Made by a program: the position numbers and the translations under genes | NCBI RefSeq assembly: GCF_014649815.1 | Contig: NZ_BMTT01000015.1 | Location: 1-64,000 of the forward strand | Direction of reading: 5' to 3' | Length of the DNA stretch: 64,000 nt | Source of the DNA: Streptomyces mutabilis | Lineage (GTDB): Bacteria > Actinomycetota > Actinomycetes > Streptomycetales > Streptomycetaceae | Notes under the pieces: generated by a model | Told to the model about the DNA's origin: nothing | What the model saw: the letters and a program-made list of their open reading frames with translations, nothing else | Databases searched by the model: none | Shown: positions 1-10,408 of the stretch, piece by piece | Position numbering within the stretch: position 1 is the first letter of the stretch | Layout: every line of letters starts with the position of its first letter

Positions 1-60
1 GCCCCATGTCCACATCAACGACCCGGGCGCGGAGCAGTCACATGATCCGCCGGACAAGTC

Positions 61-2242
<2,182 letters not shown>

Positions 2243-2253
2243 GGGCGTCCAGC

Positions 2254-2342
2254 CCCTCCCTTCGCCGGCATGACCCGGATCAGGTTCGTACGGTCGGAGG
2301 CCGCCAGCCTCCCTCTCAGCCCGGTGCGTCCGGGCTCCCGCG
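2254..2342 (-). promoter_or_regulatory. TPP (THI-box) riboswitch
   Basis: On the minus strand this leader has the conserved CTGAGAGGG segment and, about 30 nt later, ACCTGATCCGGGTCATGCC followed by GGCGAAGGGA. These are the two signature halves of the thiamine pyrophosphate aptamer. It lies just upstream of thiO. The 3' closing strand runs into GGGAGGGG, the likely ribosome binding site. Ligand binding would therefore be expected to hide the ribosome binding site and repress thiO-thiS-thiG. No terminator hairpin with a T-run is visible, which favours translational control. Confidence 0.95.
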
Positions 2343-2359
2343 AGTGCTTTACGTTGGCC

Positions 2360-2389
2360 ACCCTAGCCCGCAGCACATCGCACTCGTAA
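2360..2389 (-). promoter_or_regulatory. Putative promoter of the thiOSG operon
   Basis: On the minus strand a -35-like TTACGA (2389-2384) and a -10-like TAGGGT (2365-2360) are 18 bp apart, just upstream of the TPP aptamer. The -10 fits the TAGRRT form of housekeeping promoters in Streptomyces. Predicted from sequence only. Confidence 0.55.
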
Positions 2390-2403
2390 GGGAGCCTCCG
2401 CCC

Positions 2404-2754
2404 GTGGCACGTTCGCTCGACGGTCTCGTCCTCGCCCCCGTCGCCGACCAGGCGCCCGGCCAGGTGGGCACCCGCACCCGCTTCGCCTACCACGAGCAGG
2501 AAGGCGCCGTGTGGGCCGAGTACGCGGGCGGAGACGTCGTCCGCGGTCACCTGGTGGGCACCCGGGACGGCGACCGCCTGGACTTCCGGTACGTGCAGCT
2601 CAAGACGGACGGCAGCACGTCGTCGGGGCACTGCGTGTCGTCCGTCGTGGAACTGCCGGACGGGCGGGTGCGCCTGGACGAGACCTGGGAGTGGGAGTCG
2701 CAGCGCGGCAGCGGGACGAGCGTTGTGGAGCAGGTCACTGCGCACGAGTGCTGA
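2404..2754 (+). CDS. Small conserved protein of unknown function
   Basis: A 116-residue soluble protein with a GTG start preceded by AAGGGAG at good spacing. It is transcribed divergently from thiO. The sequence alternates short charged and hydrophobic segments, with repeated turns such as TRDGDRLDFRYVQ and DGRVRLDETWEW. That suggests an all-beta, lipocalin-like or barrel fold, but no catalytic motif is evident. It has no signal peptide or membrane segment. I do not recognise a function. High GC at third positions and the ribosome binding site support it as a real gene. Confidence 0.75.
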   Translation: MARSLDGLVLAPVADQAPGQVGTRTRFAYHEQEGAVWAEYAGGDVVRGHLVGTRDGDRLDFRYVQLKTDGSTSSGHCVSSVVELPDGRVRLDETWEWESQRGSGTSVVEQVTAHEC

Positions 2755-2786
2755 CTGACATGTCGTCAAGTGTCTAAGGTGATCAG

Positions 2787-4079
2787 GTGAGCGAGCGGAC
2801 GCAGGACCCGGAGCAGGCCCCGGAAGCGACGCGGGAGCGCGGAGCGGACGACCGGCGCGGGGTCGTCGTCGTCGGCGCGGGCATGGCGGGGGTGCAGACC
2901 GCGGTCGCCCTTCGGGAGCAGGGCTTCACCGGCCCCGTCTCCCTGATCGGCGCCGAGCCGCACCAGCCGTACGACCGTCCGCCGCTGTCCAAGGCGGTCC
3001 TGCTCGGCACGGCCGAGGGCTCCGCCTTCGACGTCGACTTCGAGGCGCTCGGCATCACGCTGCGGCTCGGCTGCGAGGCCCTGGGCGTCCGCCCCGGCGA
3101 GCACGTCCTCGACACGTCCGCGGGGCCCGTGCCGTACGACTCCCTGGTCCTCGCGACCGGCGCGGAACCGATGCGGCTGCCCGGAGCCGAGGGCGTGCCC
3201 GGGGTCCACCTGCTGCGCACCCTGGACGATGCCGAACGGCTGCGCCCGGTACTCGCCCGGCGGCACGACATCGTGGTCGTCGGCGCGGGCTGGATCGGCG
3301 CCGAGTTCGCCACCGCCGCGCGGGAGGCGGGCTGCGCGGTGACCGTGGTGGAGGCCGCCGACCGGCCGCTGGCCGGAGCGCTGCCCGCCGAGGTCGCCGA
3401 GCCGATGGCGCGGTGGTACGCCGAAGCGGGAGCCGTACTGCGCACACACGCGCGCGTGGCACGCGTCGAGCCCGGCGACGGCCCGGAGGAGCCCCACCAC
3501 GTGGTCCTGGACGACGGCTCCCGGCTGCCCGCCGTCGCGGTCGTCGTCGGCATCGGTGCCCGGCCTGCCACCGCCTGGCTGGCCGGTTCCGGGATCGCCC
3601 TCGGCGCACACGGCGAGGTCCTGGCCGACGACCGCCTGCGCGGCTCCGTCCCGGACGTGTACGCCGTCGGCGACTGCGCGTCCTTCCCCTCCGGCCGCTA
3701 CGGGGAGCGGCTGCTCGTGCACCACTGGGACAACGCCCTCCAGGGCCCGCGCACGGTCGCGGCCGACATCCTCGGCGCGGCCACCGGCGAGGTCCCCGAG
3801 GCCTACGATCCGGTGCCGTACTTCTGGTCCGAGCAGTTCGGCCGCTTCGTCCAGTACGCCGGTCACCACACGGCCGCCGACACCACCGTGTGGCGCGGCG
3901 ATCCCGCGGGCCCCGCCTGGACGGTCTGCTGGCTGCGCGGGAACCGCCTCGTGGCTTTGCTGGTGGTGGGACGCCCCCGGGACCTGGCACAGGGCAGGAA
4001 GCTGATCCAGGCGGGCGCGGCGATGGACCCGCGGCTGCTGGCCGACCCGGCGAAGCCGTTGAAGGCGGCCACGGCGTAG
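2787..4079 (+). CDS. FAD-dependent NAD(P)H oxidoreductase, ferredoxin-reductase type
   Basis: A 430-residue flavoprotein of the pyridine nucleotide-disulfide oxidoreductase fold. It has an N-terminal FAD motif VVVGAGMAG (about 27-35), a second Rossmann motif for NAD(P)H, VVVGAGWIG (about 164-172), the FAD-closing VYAVGDCAS (about 291-299) and a C-terminal reductase domain. This arrangement matches putidaredoxin, rubredoxin or ferredoxin reductases that pass electrons to P450s or dioxygenases. No CxxxxC redox disulfide is visible, so it is not a thioredoxin reductase or lipoamide dehydrogenase. The redox partner is not in the window. The start is a GTG. Confidence 0.88.
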   Translation: MSERTQDPEQAPEATRERGADDRRGVVVVGAGMAGVQTAVALREQGFTGPVSLIGAEPHQPYDRPPLSKAVLLGTAEGSAFDVDFEALGITLRLGCEALGVRPGEHVLDTSAGPVPYDSLVLATGAEPMRLPGAEGVPGVHLLRTLDDAERLRPVLARRHDIVVVGAGWIGAEFATAAREAGCAVTVVEAADRPLAGALPAEVAEPMARWYAEAGAVLRTHARVARVEPGDGPEEPHHVVLDDGSRLPAVAVVVGIGARPATAWLAGSGIALGAHGEVLADDRLRGSVPDVYAVGDCASFPSGRYGERLLVHHWDNALQGPRTVAADILGAATGEVPEAYDPVPYFWSEQFGRFVQYAGHHTAADTTVWRGDPAGPAWTVCWLRGNRLVALLVVGRPRDLAQGRKLIQAGAAMDPRLLADPAKPLKAATA

Positions 4080-4120
4080 TCCGGTTTCCGACTGTCAGTG
4101 GCAGATGGCACGCTTGAGGC

Positions 4121-4486
4121 GTGACCGAGATTGACGCAAAGATCGATGCTCTCGTGCCTGCCTGGCTCACCGTCCCCGACATCGCCGAGATGCTCGGCGT
4201 CGAGGTGACCCGCGTGCGCCAGCTGATCAAGGAAGGCCAGCTCATCGCCGTACGCCGCGGTGAGAACCGCGCGCTGCACATCCCCGCGGCCTTCATCGAC
4301 GAGGACAAGGTCGTCAAGGGCCTGGTCGGCACCCTGACGCTGCTGCGGGACGACGGCTTCACGGCCGAGGAGATGCTGGAGTGGCTCTTCACGCCCGACC
4401 CCTCCCTGCCCGGCACCCCCGCACAGGCGCTGAGCGAGAACCGCGGCACGGAGGTGAAGCGCCGCGCCCAGGCGCTCGCCGTCTGA
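4121..4486 (+). CDS. Rv2175c-family helix-turn-helix DNA-binding protein
   Basis: A 121-residue protein resembling Mycobacterium tuberculosis Rv2175c, a DNA-binding substrate of the kinase PknL. Residues about 14-40 (WLTVPDIAEMLGVEVTRVRQ) form an excisionase/MerR-like winged helix-turn-helix. It is followed by the wing VRRGENRALHIP and a helical C-terminal domain with LVGTLTLLRDDGF and EEMLEWLF. The N-terminus has a threonine in MTEIDAK, but whether it is phosphorylated cannot be seen. The GTG start lies close behind a weak -10-like CACGCT, so the message may have a very short leader. The DNA target is unknown. Confidence 0.85.
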   Translation: MTEIDAKIDALVPAWLTVPDIAEMLGVEVTRVRQLIKEGQLIAVRRGENRALHIPAAFIDEDKVVKGLVGTLTLLRDDGFTAEEMLEWLFTPDPSLPGTPAQALSENRGTEVKRRAQALAV

Positions 4487-4499
4487 CCTGACCCCGTCG

Positions 4500-4521
4500 C
4501 CCCGGCCCGCGCGGGCCGGGG
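4500..4521 (+). terminator. GC-rich palindrome after the Rv2175c-like gene
   Basis: A perfect 22-bp palindrome (CCCCGGCCCGC and its complement) starts 13 bp after the stop codon. It lacks a T-run, as is common for Streptomyces terminators. Confidence 0.55.
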
Positions 4522-4602
4522 CCCGAGGCCCGCGGCCGGGAAGGCCGCCCAGGCCCTTGGGGGGCCACCTCGGGGCGGTGCCACCGCCGCGTCGTACCGT
4601 GG

Positions 4603-4648
4603 GCGGCGCCCCCGCGATCCTCCGCCCGAGGGCCTCGGGGGGCGCCGC
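4603..4648 (+). other. Long-range hairpin in the thiE leader
   Basis: GCGGCGCCCCC (4603-4613) is perfectly complementary to GGGGGCGCCGC (4638-4648), with a 24-nt loop, about 60 bp upstream of the thiE start. It has neither the CTGAGA nor the CCTGATC core of the TPP aptamer. Its role is unknown. Confidence 0.4.
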
Positions 4649-4710
4649 AGCCGTCAGCCGAGGCGTGCGGTCCACCGCGGGCCCACGCCGTACACCAGGG
4701 GGACACCCGC

Positions 4711-5367
4711 ATGCCCGACACCGCCGCGACCGCACGAGCCCGGCTCGCCGACGCCCGGCTCTACCTGTGCGCGGACGCCCGCCGCAGCCAGGGCGACCTG
4801 CCCGAGTTCCTGGACGCGGTGCTGGCCGGCGGCGTCGACATCGTGCAGCTGCGGGACAAGGGCATGGAGGCGGCCGAGGAACTGGAGCACCTGAAGGTCT
4901 TCGCCGACGCCTGCGCCCGCCACGGCAAGCTCCTCGCGGTCAACGACCGGGCGGACGTCGCCCACGCCGCCCGTGCCGACGTGCTGCACCTCGGGCAGGG
5001 CGACCTGCCGGTGCAGGCCGCCCGCGCGATCCTCGGCGACGACGTGCTCGTCGGCCGCTCCACGCACGCCGAGTCCGAGGCCGCCGCCGCGGCCGCCCAG
5101 GACGGTGTGGACTACTTCTGCACCGGGCCCTGCTGGCCGACGCCCACGAAGCCCGGCCGCCACGCACCCGGACTCGACCTGGTCCGGTACACGGCGTCCC
5201 TGGGCACCGAGCGCTCGTGGTTCGCCATCGGCGGCATCCACCTCGGCAACCTCGACGAGGTCCTCGAGGCCGGCGCCCGGCGCGTCGTCGTCGTCCGGGC
5301 GATCACCGCGGCGGACGACCCCGGCGCGGCGGCGGCGGAGTTCGCGAAGCGGCTGCGACAGGTGTAG
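4711..5367 (+). CDS. thiE: Thiamine-phosphate synthase ThiE
   Basis: ThiE joins the pyrimidine (HMP pyrophosphate) and thiazole phosphate moieties to form thiamine monophosphate. The 218-residue TIM barrel has the phosphate-binding and catalytic segments of the family: [54 protein letters not shown] and WFAIGGIH. The length is standard. It is monocistronic and lies 2.5 kb from thiO-thiS-thiG on the opposite strand. No TPP riboswitch is visible in its leader, only an unrelated hairpin. It starts at an ATG preceded by GGGGGAC. Confidence 0.95.
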   Translation: MPDTAATARARLADARLYLCADARRSQGDLPEFLDAVLAGGVDIVQLRDKGMEAAEELEHLKVFADACARHGKLLAVNDRADVAHAARADVLHLGQGDLPVQAARAILGDDVLVGRSTHAESEAAAAAAQDGVDYFCTGPCWPTPTKPGRHAPGLDLVRYTASLGTERSWFAIGGIHLGNLDEVLEAGARRVVVVRAITAADDPGAAAAEFAKRLRQV

Positions 5368-5390
5368 GGCCGCGACACCGGCCCGCCCGG

Positions 5391-5456
5391 CCGGGGACGA
5401 TTCCCGCCCGGCCCGGGGACGGTTCCCGCCCGGCCCGGGGACGGTTCCCGGCGGGC
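5391..5456. repeat. Three tandem copies of a 22-bp repeat
   Basis: Three head-to-tail units of 22 bp begin CCGGGGACG and contain TTCCCG. Units 1 and 2 differ at one base, and unit 3 diverges at its end. Each unit can fold GGGGAC against GTTCCC-like sequence, so the array may act as a transcription-terminating or RNA-stabilising element behind thiE. It sits in the thiE-metF gap. Confidence 0.75.
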
Positions 5457-5521
5457 GCCTCGGGCATGTGTCCAAGGGGTGGACAACAACTCGACAATGC
5501 GGACAAAAATCCCGCATCCGG

Positions 5522-6480
<959 letters not shown>

Positions 6481-6536
6481 ACCGGCCGCACATACTTAGG
6501 ACACACTGCGTTGCGGCCACTGGGAGAGGGGCGTAC

Positions 6537-7598
6537 ATGGGCTGGACGGTCCTCTACATCGCGTTCGGTATCGTCGCGCTGTGGCTGCTCGGTGAGGTGC
6601 TGCTGCAGTACAAGGCGCGGCTGCGCTGGCGACTGCTGGCCTTCGGCGGCTTCGTCGGCGTCGTGGCCGGTGTGCTGCTGTCCAACGTGATCGTCATCGG
6701 GCTGGGCGCCGCCGCATTCGCGGTCGGCCAGACCTATGTGACGCTGTCGTTCCGCCGCGGCTTCGAGGCCGGCTGGGCGGTCAACGCCCCGGCGAGCCTC
6801 GTCGGCAGGCGCGCCCGTCCCGAACGCGGCCGCCGGGGAGCGACGTTGGAGGTCTCCGGCCTCGAAGCGGCCGACACCGGCCACGAGGCGTACGACCGGG
6901 GCGCCCACGACGACCGGGACGCCCACGACGACCGGGACGCCTACGACGACCGGGACGCCTACGACGACCGGGACGCCCACGACGACCGCGCGCAGGGCCA
7001 CGGACCGGGTCAGGGAGGCTTCCCCTACGGCCACGACGACCCCGACCGCGACGACGTCTTCACCCCGGCCCGCCCCGTCGACCCCGGCGCGGCGGAGACC
7101 ACGGCCGTCTACGAGCCGCTGCCCATGCCGGACGACACCGGTGCCTACGGCGTGTACGGCGACACCGGCTACGCACACGGCGGGCAGGCACCGGCCGCGG
7201 CGGCACACGGCGCCGACCCGTCCTACGCCTACGACTACCCGGGCCACACCCAGCAGGGATACGGCTACGACACCGGGGGCCAGCAGTACGCCGCCTACTC
7301 CGACCCGTACATCGGCACCCACACCTACGGCGGCGCGGCGTACGACACCGGCGGCTACGACACGGCGGCCGGGCAGAATTACGGCCAACAGCAGGGCTAC
7401 GCGCAGGACCAGTACGCCACCGGCACGACCGGCGGCTACGGCGGCGAGACCCCGGCCGGCGGTGTCTGGGTGCCGCAGCAGCGCAGCACCGACGACCCCT
7501 ACGGCGGCGAACTCCCGCCGGAGCAGACGTACCCGTACCAGGGCAACGGCCAAGCTCAGGGCCAGGGACAGGACTACGACGAGCAGTACCGCTTCTGA
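6537..7598 (+). CDS. Membrane protein with Asp-Asp-Arg repeats and a Tyr/Gly-rich tail
   Basis: A 353-residue protein of unknown function. Residues 1-70 hold two to three hydrophobic helices (TVLYIAFGIVALWLLGEVLL, then a stretch with LLAFGGFVGVVAGVLLS and VIVIGLGAAAFAVGQTYV). From about residue 119 there are five near-identical hexapeptides of the form D-A-(H/Y)-D-D-R, encoded by an 18-bp DNA repeat. The rest, about 210 residues, is low complexity and rich in Tyr, Gly, Asp and Gln. The start ATG has GAGAGGGGC upstream. The tail is probably disordered and cytoplasmic or surface exposed. It ends 30 bp from the convergent oxidoreductase. Confidence 0.8.
   Translation: MGWTVLYIAFGIVALWLLGEVLLQYKARLRWRLLAFGGFVGVVAGVLLSNVIVIGLGAAAFAVGQTYVTLSFRRGFEAGWAVNAPASLVGRRARPERGRRGATLEVSGLEAADTGHEAYDRGAHDDRDAHDDRDAYDDRDAYDDRDAHDDRAQGHGPGQGGFPYGHDDPDRDDVFTPARPVDPGAAETTAVYEPLPMPDDTGAYGVYGDTGYAHGGQAPAAAAHGADPSYAYDYPGHTQQGYGYDTGGQQYAAYSDPYIGTHTYGGAAYDTGGYDTAAGQNYGQQQGYAQDQYATGTTGGYGGETPAGGVWVPQQRSTDDPYGGELPPEQTYPYQGNGQAQGQGQDYDEQYRF
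6896..6990 (+). repeat. 18-bp coding tandem repeat
   Basis: About five copies of an 18-bp unit (GACGCCCACGACGACCGG, with C/T changes that alternate His and Tyr) lie inside the membrane protein gene. They encode the DA(H/Y)DDR hexapeptide. Copy number is likely to vary between strains. Confidence 0.8.
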
Positions 7599-7628
7599 CG
7601 TTGCCTCCGGCATCCGGTCGCCGGGCGC

Positions 7629-9149
7629 TCACTGGGAGCCCCGGAACTCCGGTCCCTCCACGACGAGTCCGGCGACCAGCGCCCCCGACATGCCGGCGTG
7701 CGGCAGTCCTCCGCCGGGGTGGGACCAGCCGCCGACGGTGAACAGCCCTTCGATGCGCGTGCTGTTCGCCGCGTGCAGCAGGCGTCCGCCGGCTCCGGCC
7801 AGCGCCGGCACCGGCACCGCGCCGTCCGTCACCCCGGTCGCCGAGGCGACGTCGGCCGGGGTGCGTACCTCGTGCCACAGGAGACGGTCGCGCAGGTCCG
7901 GTACCGCACGCTCGGCGACGCCGATCACGTGCTCCGCGTGGCGGGCGAGCACTTCCCCCGCTGCCCGGTCCGACTCGCCGCCCAGGGCGGGCACCACGGC
8001 GGTGAGCGTGACCGCCTCGTGGTCCGGGTCCGGAACCAGGCCCGGATCGTCGGGCCGCATGACCGTGACGGTCGGCCGCGCGGCCATGGCGGGCGCCGCG
8101 CCGAACAGGCCCTCCAGCTCCGTCCCCCGGTCCTCCGCGTGCACCACAGTCCGGTGAGCCGCCCCCTGCGGACGGCCGCCCCGCAGCGCCAGCAGCACCG
8201 TCAGCCGACTCGCCCCGCCGCGCTGCGCCGGCACCTCCCCGTCGTCCCGCACCGTCGAACCCGCGCACAGGCGGTCCAGCATCCCGGGTGCCACCCCCGC
8301 GACCACGAACTCCGCCTCCGCGACGCCGCCTTCGGCCAGCTCCACTCCCGCCACCCGGCCGTCCTTCGCGACGATTCCCGCGACCTCGGCGCCGAAGTGG
8401 AACTCGACCCGGCGAGCCAGGCACCGCTCGTACACCGCCCGCGCCAGCTCTCGCAGTCCGCCACCGCGCACGTACCACATGCCGAAGGCGTACTCCATGT
8501 ACGGCAGCACGGCTGCGTTGGCCGGGGCGGTCCGGGGATCCAGGCCGTGGGCGAGCGCGTGGCTCTCCAGCAGGGCGGCGAGCCGGGTGTCCCGCAACTC
8601 CCAGGCGCCGACCTCGGCGAGTGTGCGGGCCCGGCGGGTGCGCAGCAGCCGCTTGTGCGGGACCGCGGGGTAGGGCTCGCGCTCGGCCAGCACCTCCCAG
8701 TTCGGCCACAGGGGCTCCTCGAGGAGCGGGCGGCGCGTCCGGTCCCAGGTCTCCCGGGCCCGCACCAGGAAGTCGCCCCACCGCCGCCCGGCGTCCGGAC
8801 CGAGCGAGGCGTCCAGGGCCGCGAGGATGCCGGCCCGCGAGGCGTTCGGCAGCGCTACCTCCGTGCCGTCCGCGAAGACGTGCCGGGCGGACGGGTCGAC
8901 CTGGACCAGCTCGACGCAGTCCTCCAGGGGCTCCTTGCCGGTCTTGACGAACAGATCCCGCCAGACCGCGGGCAGCGGCAGCAGTCCGGGGCCGGTGTCG
9001 AAGGAGAACCCGTCCCGCTCGAAACGGCGCAGCGCCCCGCCGTACGTCGGCGTCCGCTCGTACACCGCCACCCGGTGGCCCGCGACGGCCAGCCGGGCGG
9101 CGGCCGCCATCGCGCCCATCCCGGCGCCGATCACCGCAATCCGTGCCAT
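7629..9149 (-). CDS. Phytoene desaturase-like FAD/NAD(P)-dependent oxidoreductase
   Basis: A 506-residue flavoprotein of the phytoene desaturase/amine oxidase superfamily. The N-terminal dinucleotide motif is AVIGAGMGAMAAAARL with an acidic residue at the end of beta2 (VYERTPTYGG). The C-terminal FAD segment is LFTVGGWSHPGGGLPHAGMSG, typical of the CrtI/carotenoid isomerase group. No other carotenoid gene is nearby, so the substrate cannot be inferred; it may be a lipid or isoprenoid. The start is the ATG giving MARIAVIGAG, and no signal peptide is seen. The gene may be monocistronic. Confidence 0.85.
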   Translation of the reverse strand: MARIAVIGAGMGAMAAAARLAVAGHRVAVYERTPTYGGALRRFERDGFSFDTGPGLLPLPAVWRDLFVKTGKEPLEDCVELVQVDPSARHVFADGTEVALPNASRAGILAALDASLGPDAGRRWGDFLVRARETWDRTRRPLLEEPLWPNWEVLAEREPYPAVPHKRLLRTRRARTLAEVGAWELRDTRLAALLESHALAHGLDPRTAPANAAVLPYMEYAFGMWYVRGGGLRELARAVYERCLARRVEFHFGAEVAGIVAKDGRVAGVELAEGGVAEAEFVVAGVAPGMLDRLCAGSTVRDDGEVPAQRGGASRLTVLLALRGGRPQGAAHRTVVHAEDRGTELEGLFGAAPAMAARPTVTVMRPDDPGLVPDPDHEAVTLTAVVPALGGESDRAAGEVLARHAEHVIGVAERAVPDLRDRLLWHEVRTPADVASATGVTDGAVPVPALAGAGGRLLHAANSTRIEGLFTVGGWSHPGGGLPHAGMSGALVAGLVVEGPEFRGSQ

Positions 9150-9723
9150 GCCGGCGACTTTATCCGCCGCCACTGACGGAGCCTGGCCGAGGGTCCGGCG
9201 TCCCGGAAGGGACGCTTCCGGGTGCCGTGGAGGGCCGGGGCCGGGCGATGACCGGGCGGACCTGGAAGGGGGAGGCGCGCGTGGCGGAAGGGCCGCGGCC
9301 TGTGGTGACGGTCGGTGTCCCGGCCGGAGCTGAGTACGGCGACGGGCGCGCCCGTGACCGGTCGGCGGACCGCCGCCGTGAGCCGGGGTGCGCACGCCTG
9401 AGTACGCCTACCTAGCCGGCCAGATGAGTACCCACGCGGATGGGACGTGACCTGCCGGAACGAGAGAGTGGGGGCACGGAGAGGGGCGCGGCTCCGGCAC
9501 CGGCGACACGGGGTGCCGGAACGGAGCCGGGCCCGCATCCGCTCCTTCCGCCGGCCGCGGTCGGCGGGGGCGAGGCACGGGGGAACCCGGGGGAACGACC
9601 GAGAACGGGGGACGTACGGGGGAAAGAGAAGGCGCCGGTCCGACGGCGGCCCGCGGGGGACGCGGCCGCCACGGACCGGCGTTCTTCGTGCGCGATCCGG
9701 CCCTCCCGGCCGCCCGCGACGCC
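9150..9723. other. Intergenic region without a convincing gene
   Basis: This 574-bp gap lies between two minus-strand genes, the TetR stop and the oxidoreductase start. Open frames here have poor composition (long Arg/Pro/Gly runs), lack ribosome binding sites or overlap TetR in antisense. The only structure I can support is the hairpin at about 9490-9529. The oxidoreductase promoter must lie in the left part. Confidence 0.6.
9489..9529 (-). terminator. Hairpin downstream of the TetR operon
   Basis: TCCGGCACC (9493-9501) pairs with GGTGCCGGA (9512-9520), and CGGCTCCG/CGGAGCCG can pair as an alternative outer stem. It lies about 200 bp past the tetR stop in the direction of transcription, so it is a plausible terminator or leader structure. 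Confidence 0.4.
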
Positions 9724-10353
9724 TCAGGGGCGGCCGCTCACGCGCCCCTGCAGCAGCCGGGAGAGGGCCGCGTGCACCTCGTCCAGGGAACGCTCGGGCT
9801 GGAACGACTTCCAGTCCAGCGCGGCCACCAGGACCATGCCGACCAGGGCGGCGGCGGTCAGCGGCACGTCGATCTCGTCGCTGAACTCCCCGCTCGCCAC
9901 CCCGTCGCGCAGCACGCCCTCCACCACGGCGACGGCCTCCTGCCGGACCACCAGCAGGGTGGACTGCCAGGCCCGGTTGGTGCGCCACAGCTCGGCCACG
10001 TACAGCTGGGTGAAGGCCGGGTAGCGGTCGATGAAGACGAGCCCCGCGCGGACCATCGCGTCCAGGGCGTCGACCCGGCCGCGTCCCTCGCGGGCCGTCT
10101 GCTCGGCGGCCTCCCGCAGCGACGCGGTCAGGAGGCCGACACCGTGTCGCAGCAGCTCCTCGAAGAGGACGGACTTGCTGGCGAAGTTGTAGTACACCGT
10201 GCCCTTCGCGACCCCGGCGCGTTCGGCGATCTCGTCCACGGTGGTGGCGGAGAAGCCCTGCTCGGCGATGAGGGTGACGGCCGCCTCGTAGAGCTTCTGC
10301 CGGGTGGCCTCGCGACGGCCGCTGCCGTGCGAGGCGGCGCTGCTGCTTTCCAT
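9724..10353 (-). CDS. TetR-family transcriptional regulator
   Basis: A 209-residue repressor-type protein. Its N-terminal helix-turn-helix spans about residues 16-62, with EAAVTLIAEQGFSATTVDEI and the recognition helix AKGTVYYNFASK matching the TetR consensus. The C-terminal half is helical and would bind an unknown ligand. It is the last gene of a minus-strand operon after the ABC ATPase and the YhgE/Pip protein, so it most likely autoregulates the operon. The perfect palindrome upstream of the ATPase gene is the candidate operator. I chose the start MESSSAAS; an ATG-distal extension of 11 residues is possible. Confidence 0.9.
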   Translation of the reverse strand: MESSSAASHGSGRREATRQKLYEAAVTLIAEQGFSATTVDEIAERAGVAKGTVYYNFASKSVLFEELLRHGVGLLTASLREAAEQTAREGRGRVDALDAMVRAGLVFIDRYPAFTQLYVAELWRTNRAWQSTLLVVRQEAVAVVEGVLRDGVASGEFSDEIDVPLTAAALVGMVLVAALDWKSFQPERSLDEVHAALSRLLQGRVSGRP

Positions 10354-10408
10354 GGTCCCGATTGTCACAGCACCCGCCACGGGCACGTCACCGCAGGGCC
10401 CGCGGGGG

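Noticed and set aside
1-60. Possible start of another gene at the left window edge
   Set aside because: Only 60 bases before the thiG stop; no reading frame can be supported.
4121-4486. Rv2175c-like gene considered as a phage excisionase (Xis)
   Set aside because: The full-length Rv2175c architecture and the housekeeping neighbours argue against a prophage remnant.
5391-5456. Tandem repeat considered as an origin or iteron cluster
   Set aside because: Only three units, no DnaA boxes or initiator gene nearby, and a chromosomal gene context.
6896-6990. Tandem repeat considered as a CRISPR array
   Set aside because: Units are contiguous without spacers and in frame with the membrane protein gene.
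9440-10024. Plus-strand open frame overlapping tetR and its downstream gap
   Set aside because: Arg/Pro/Gly-rich shadow of the TetR gene, with no start signals.
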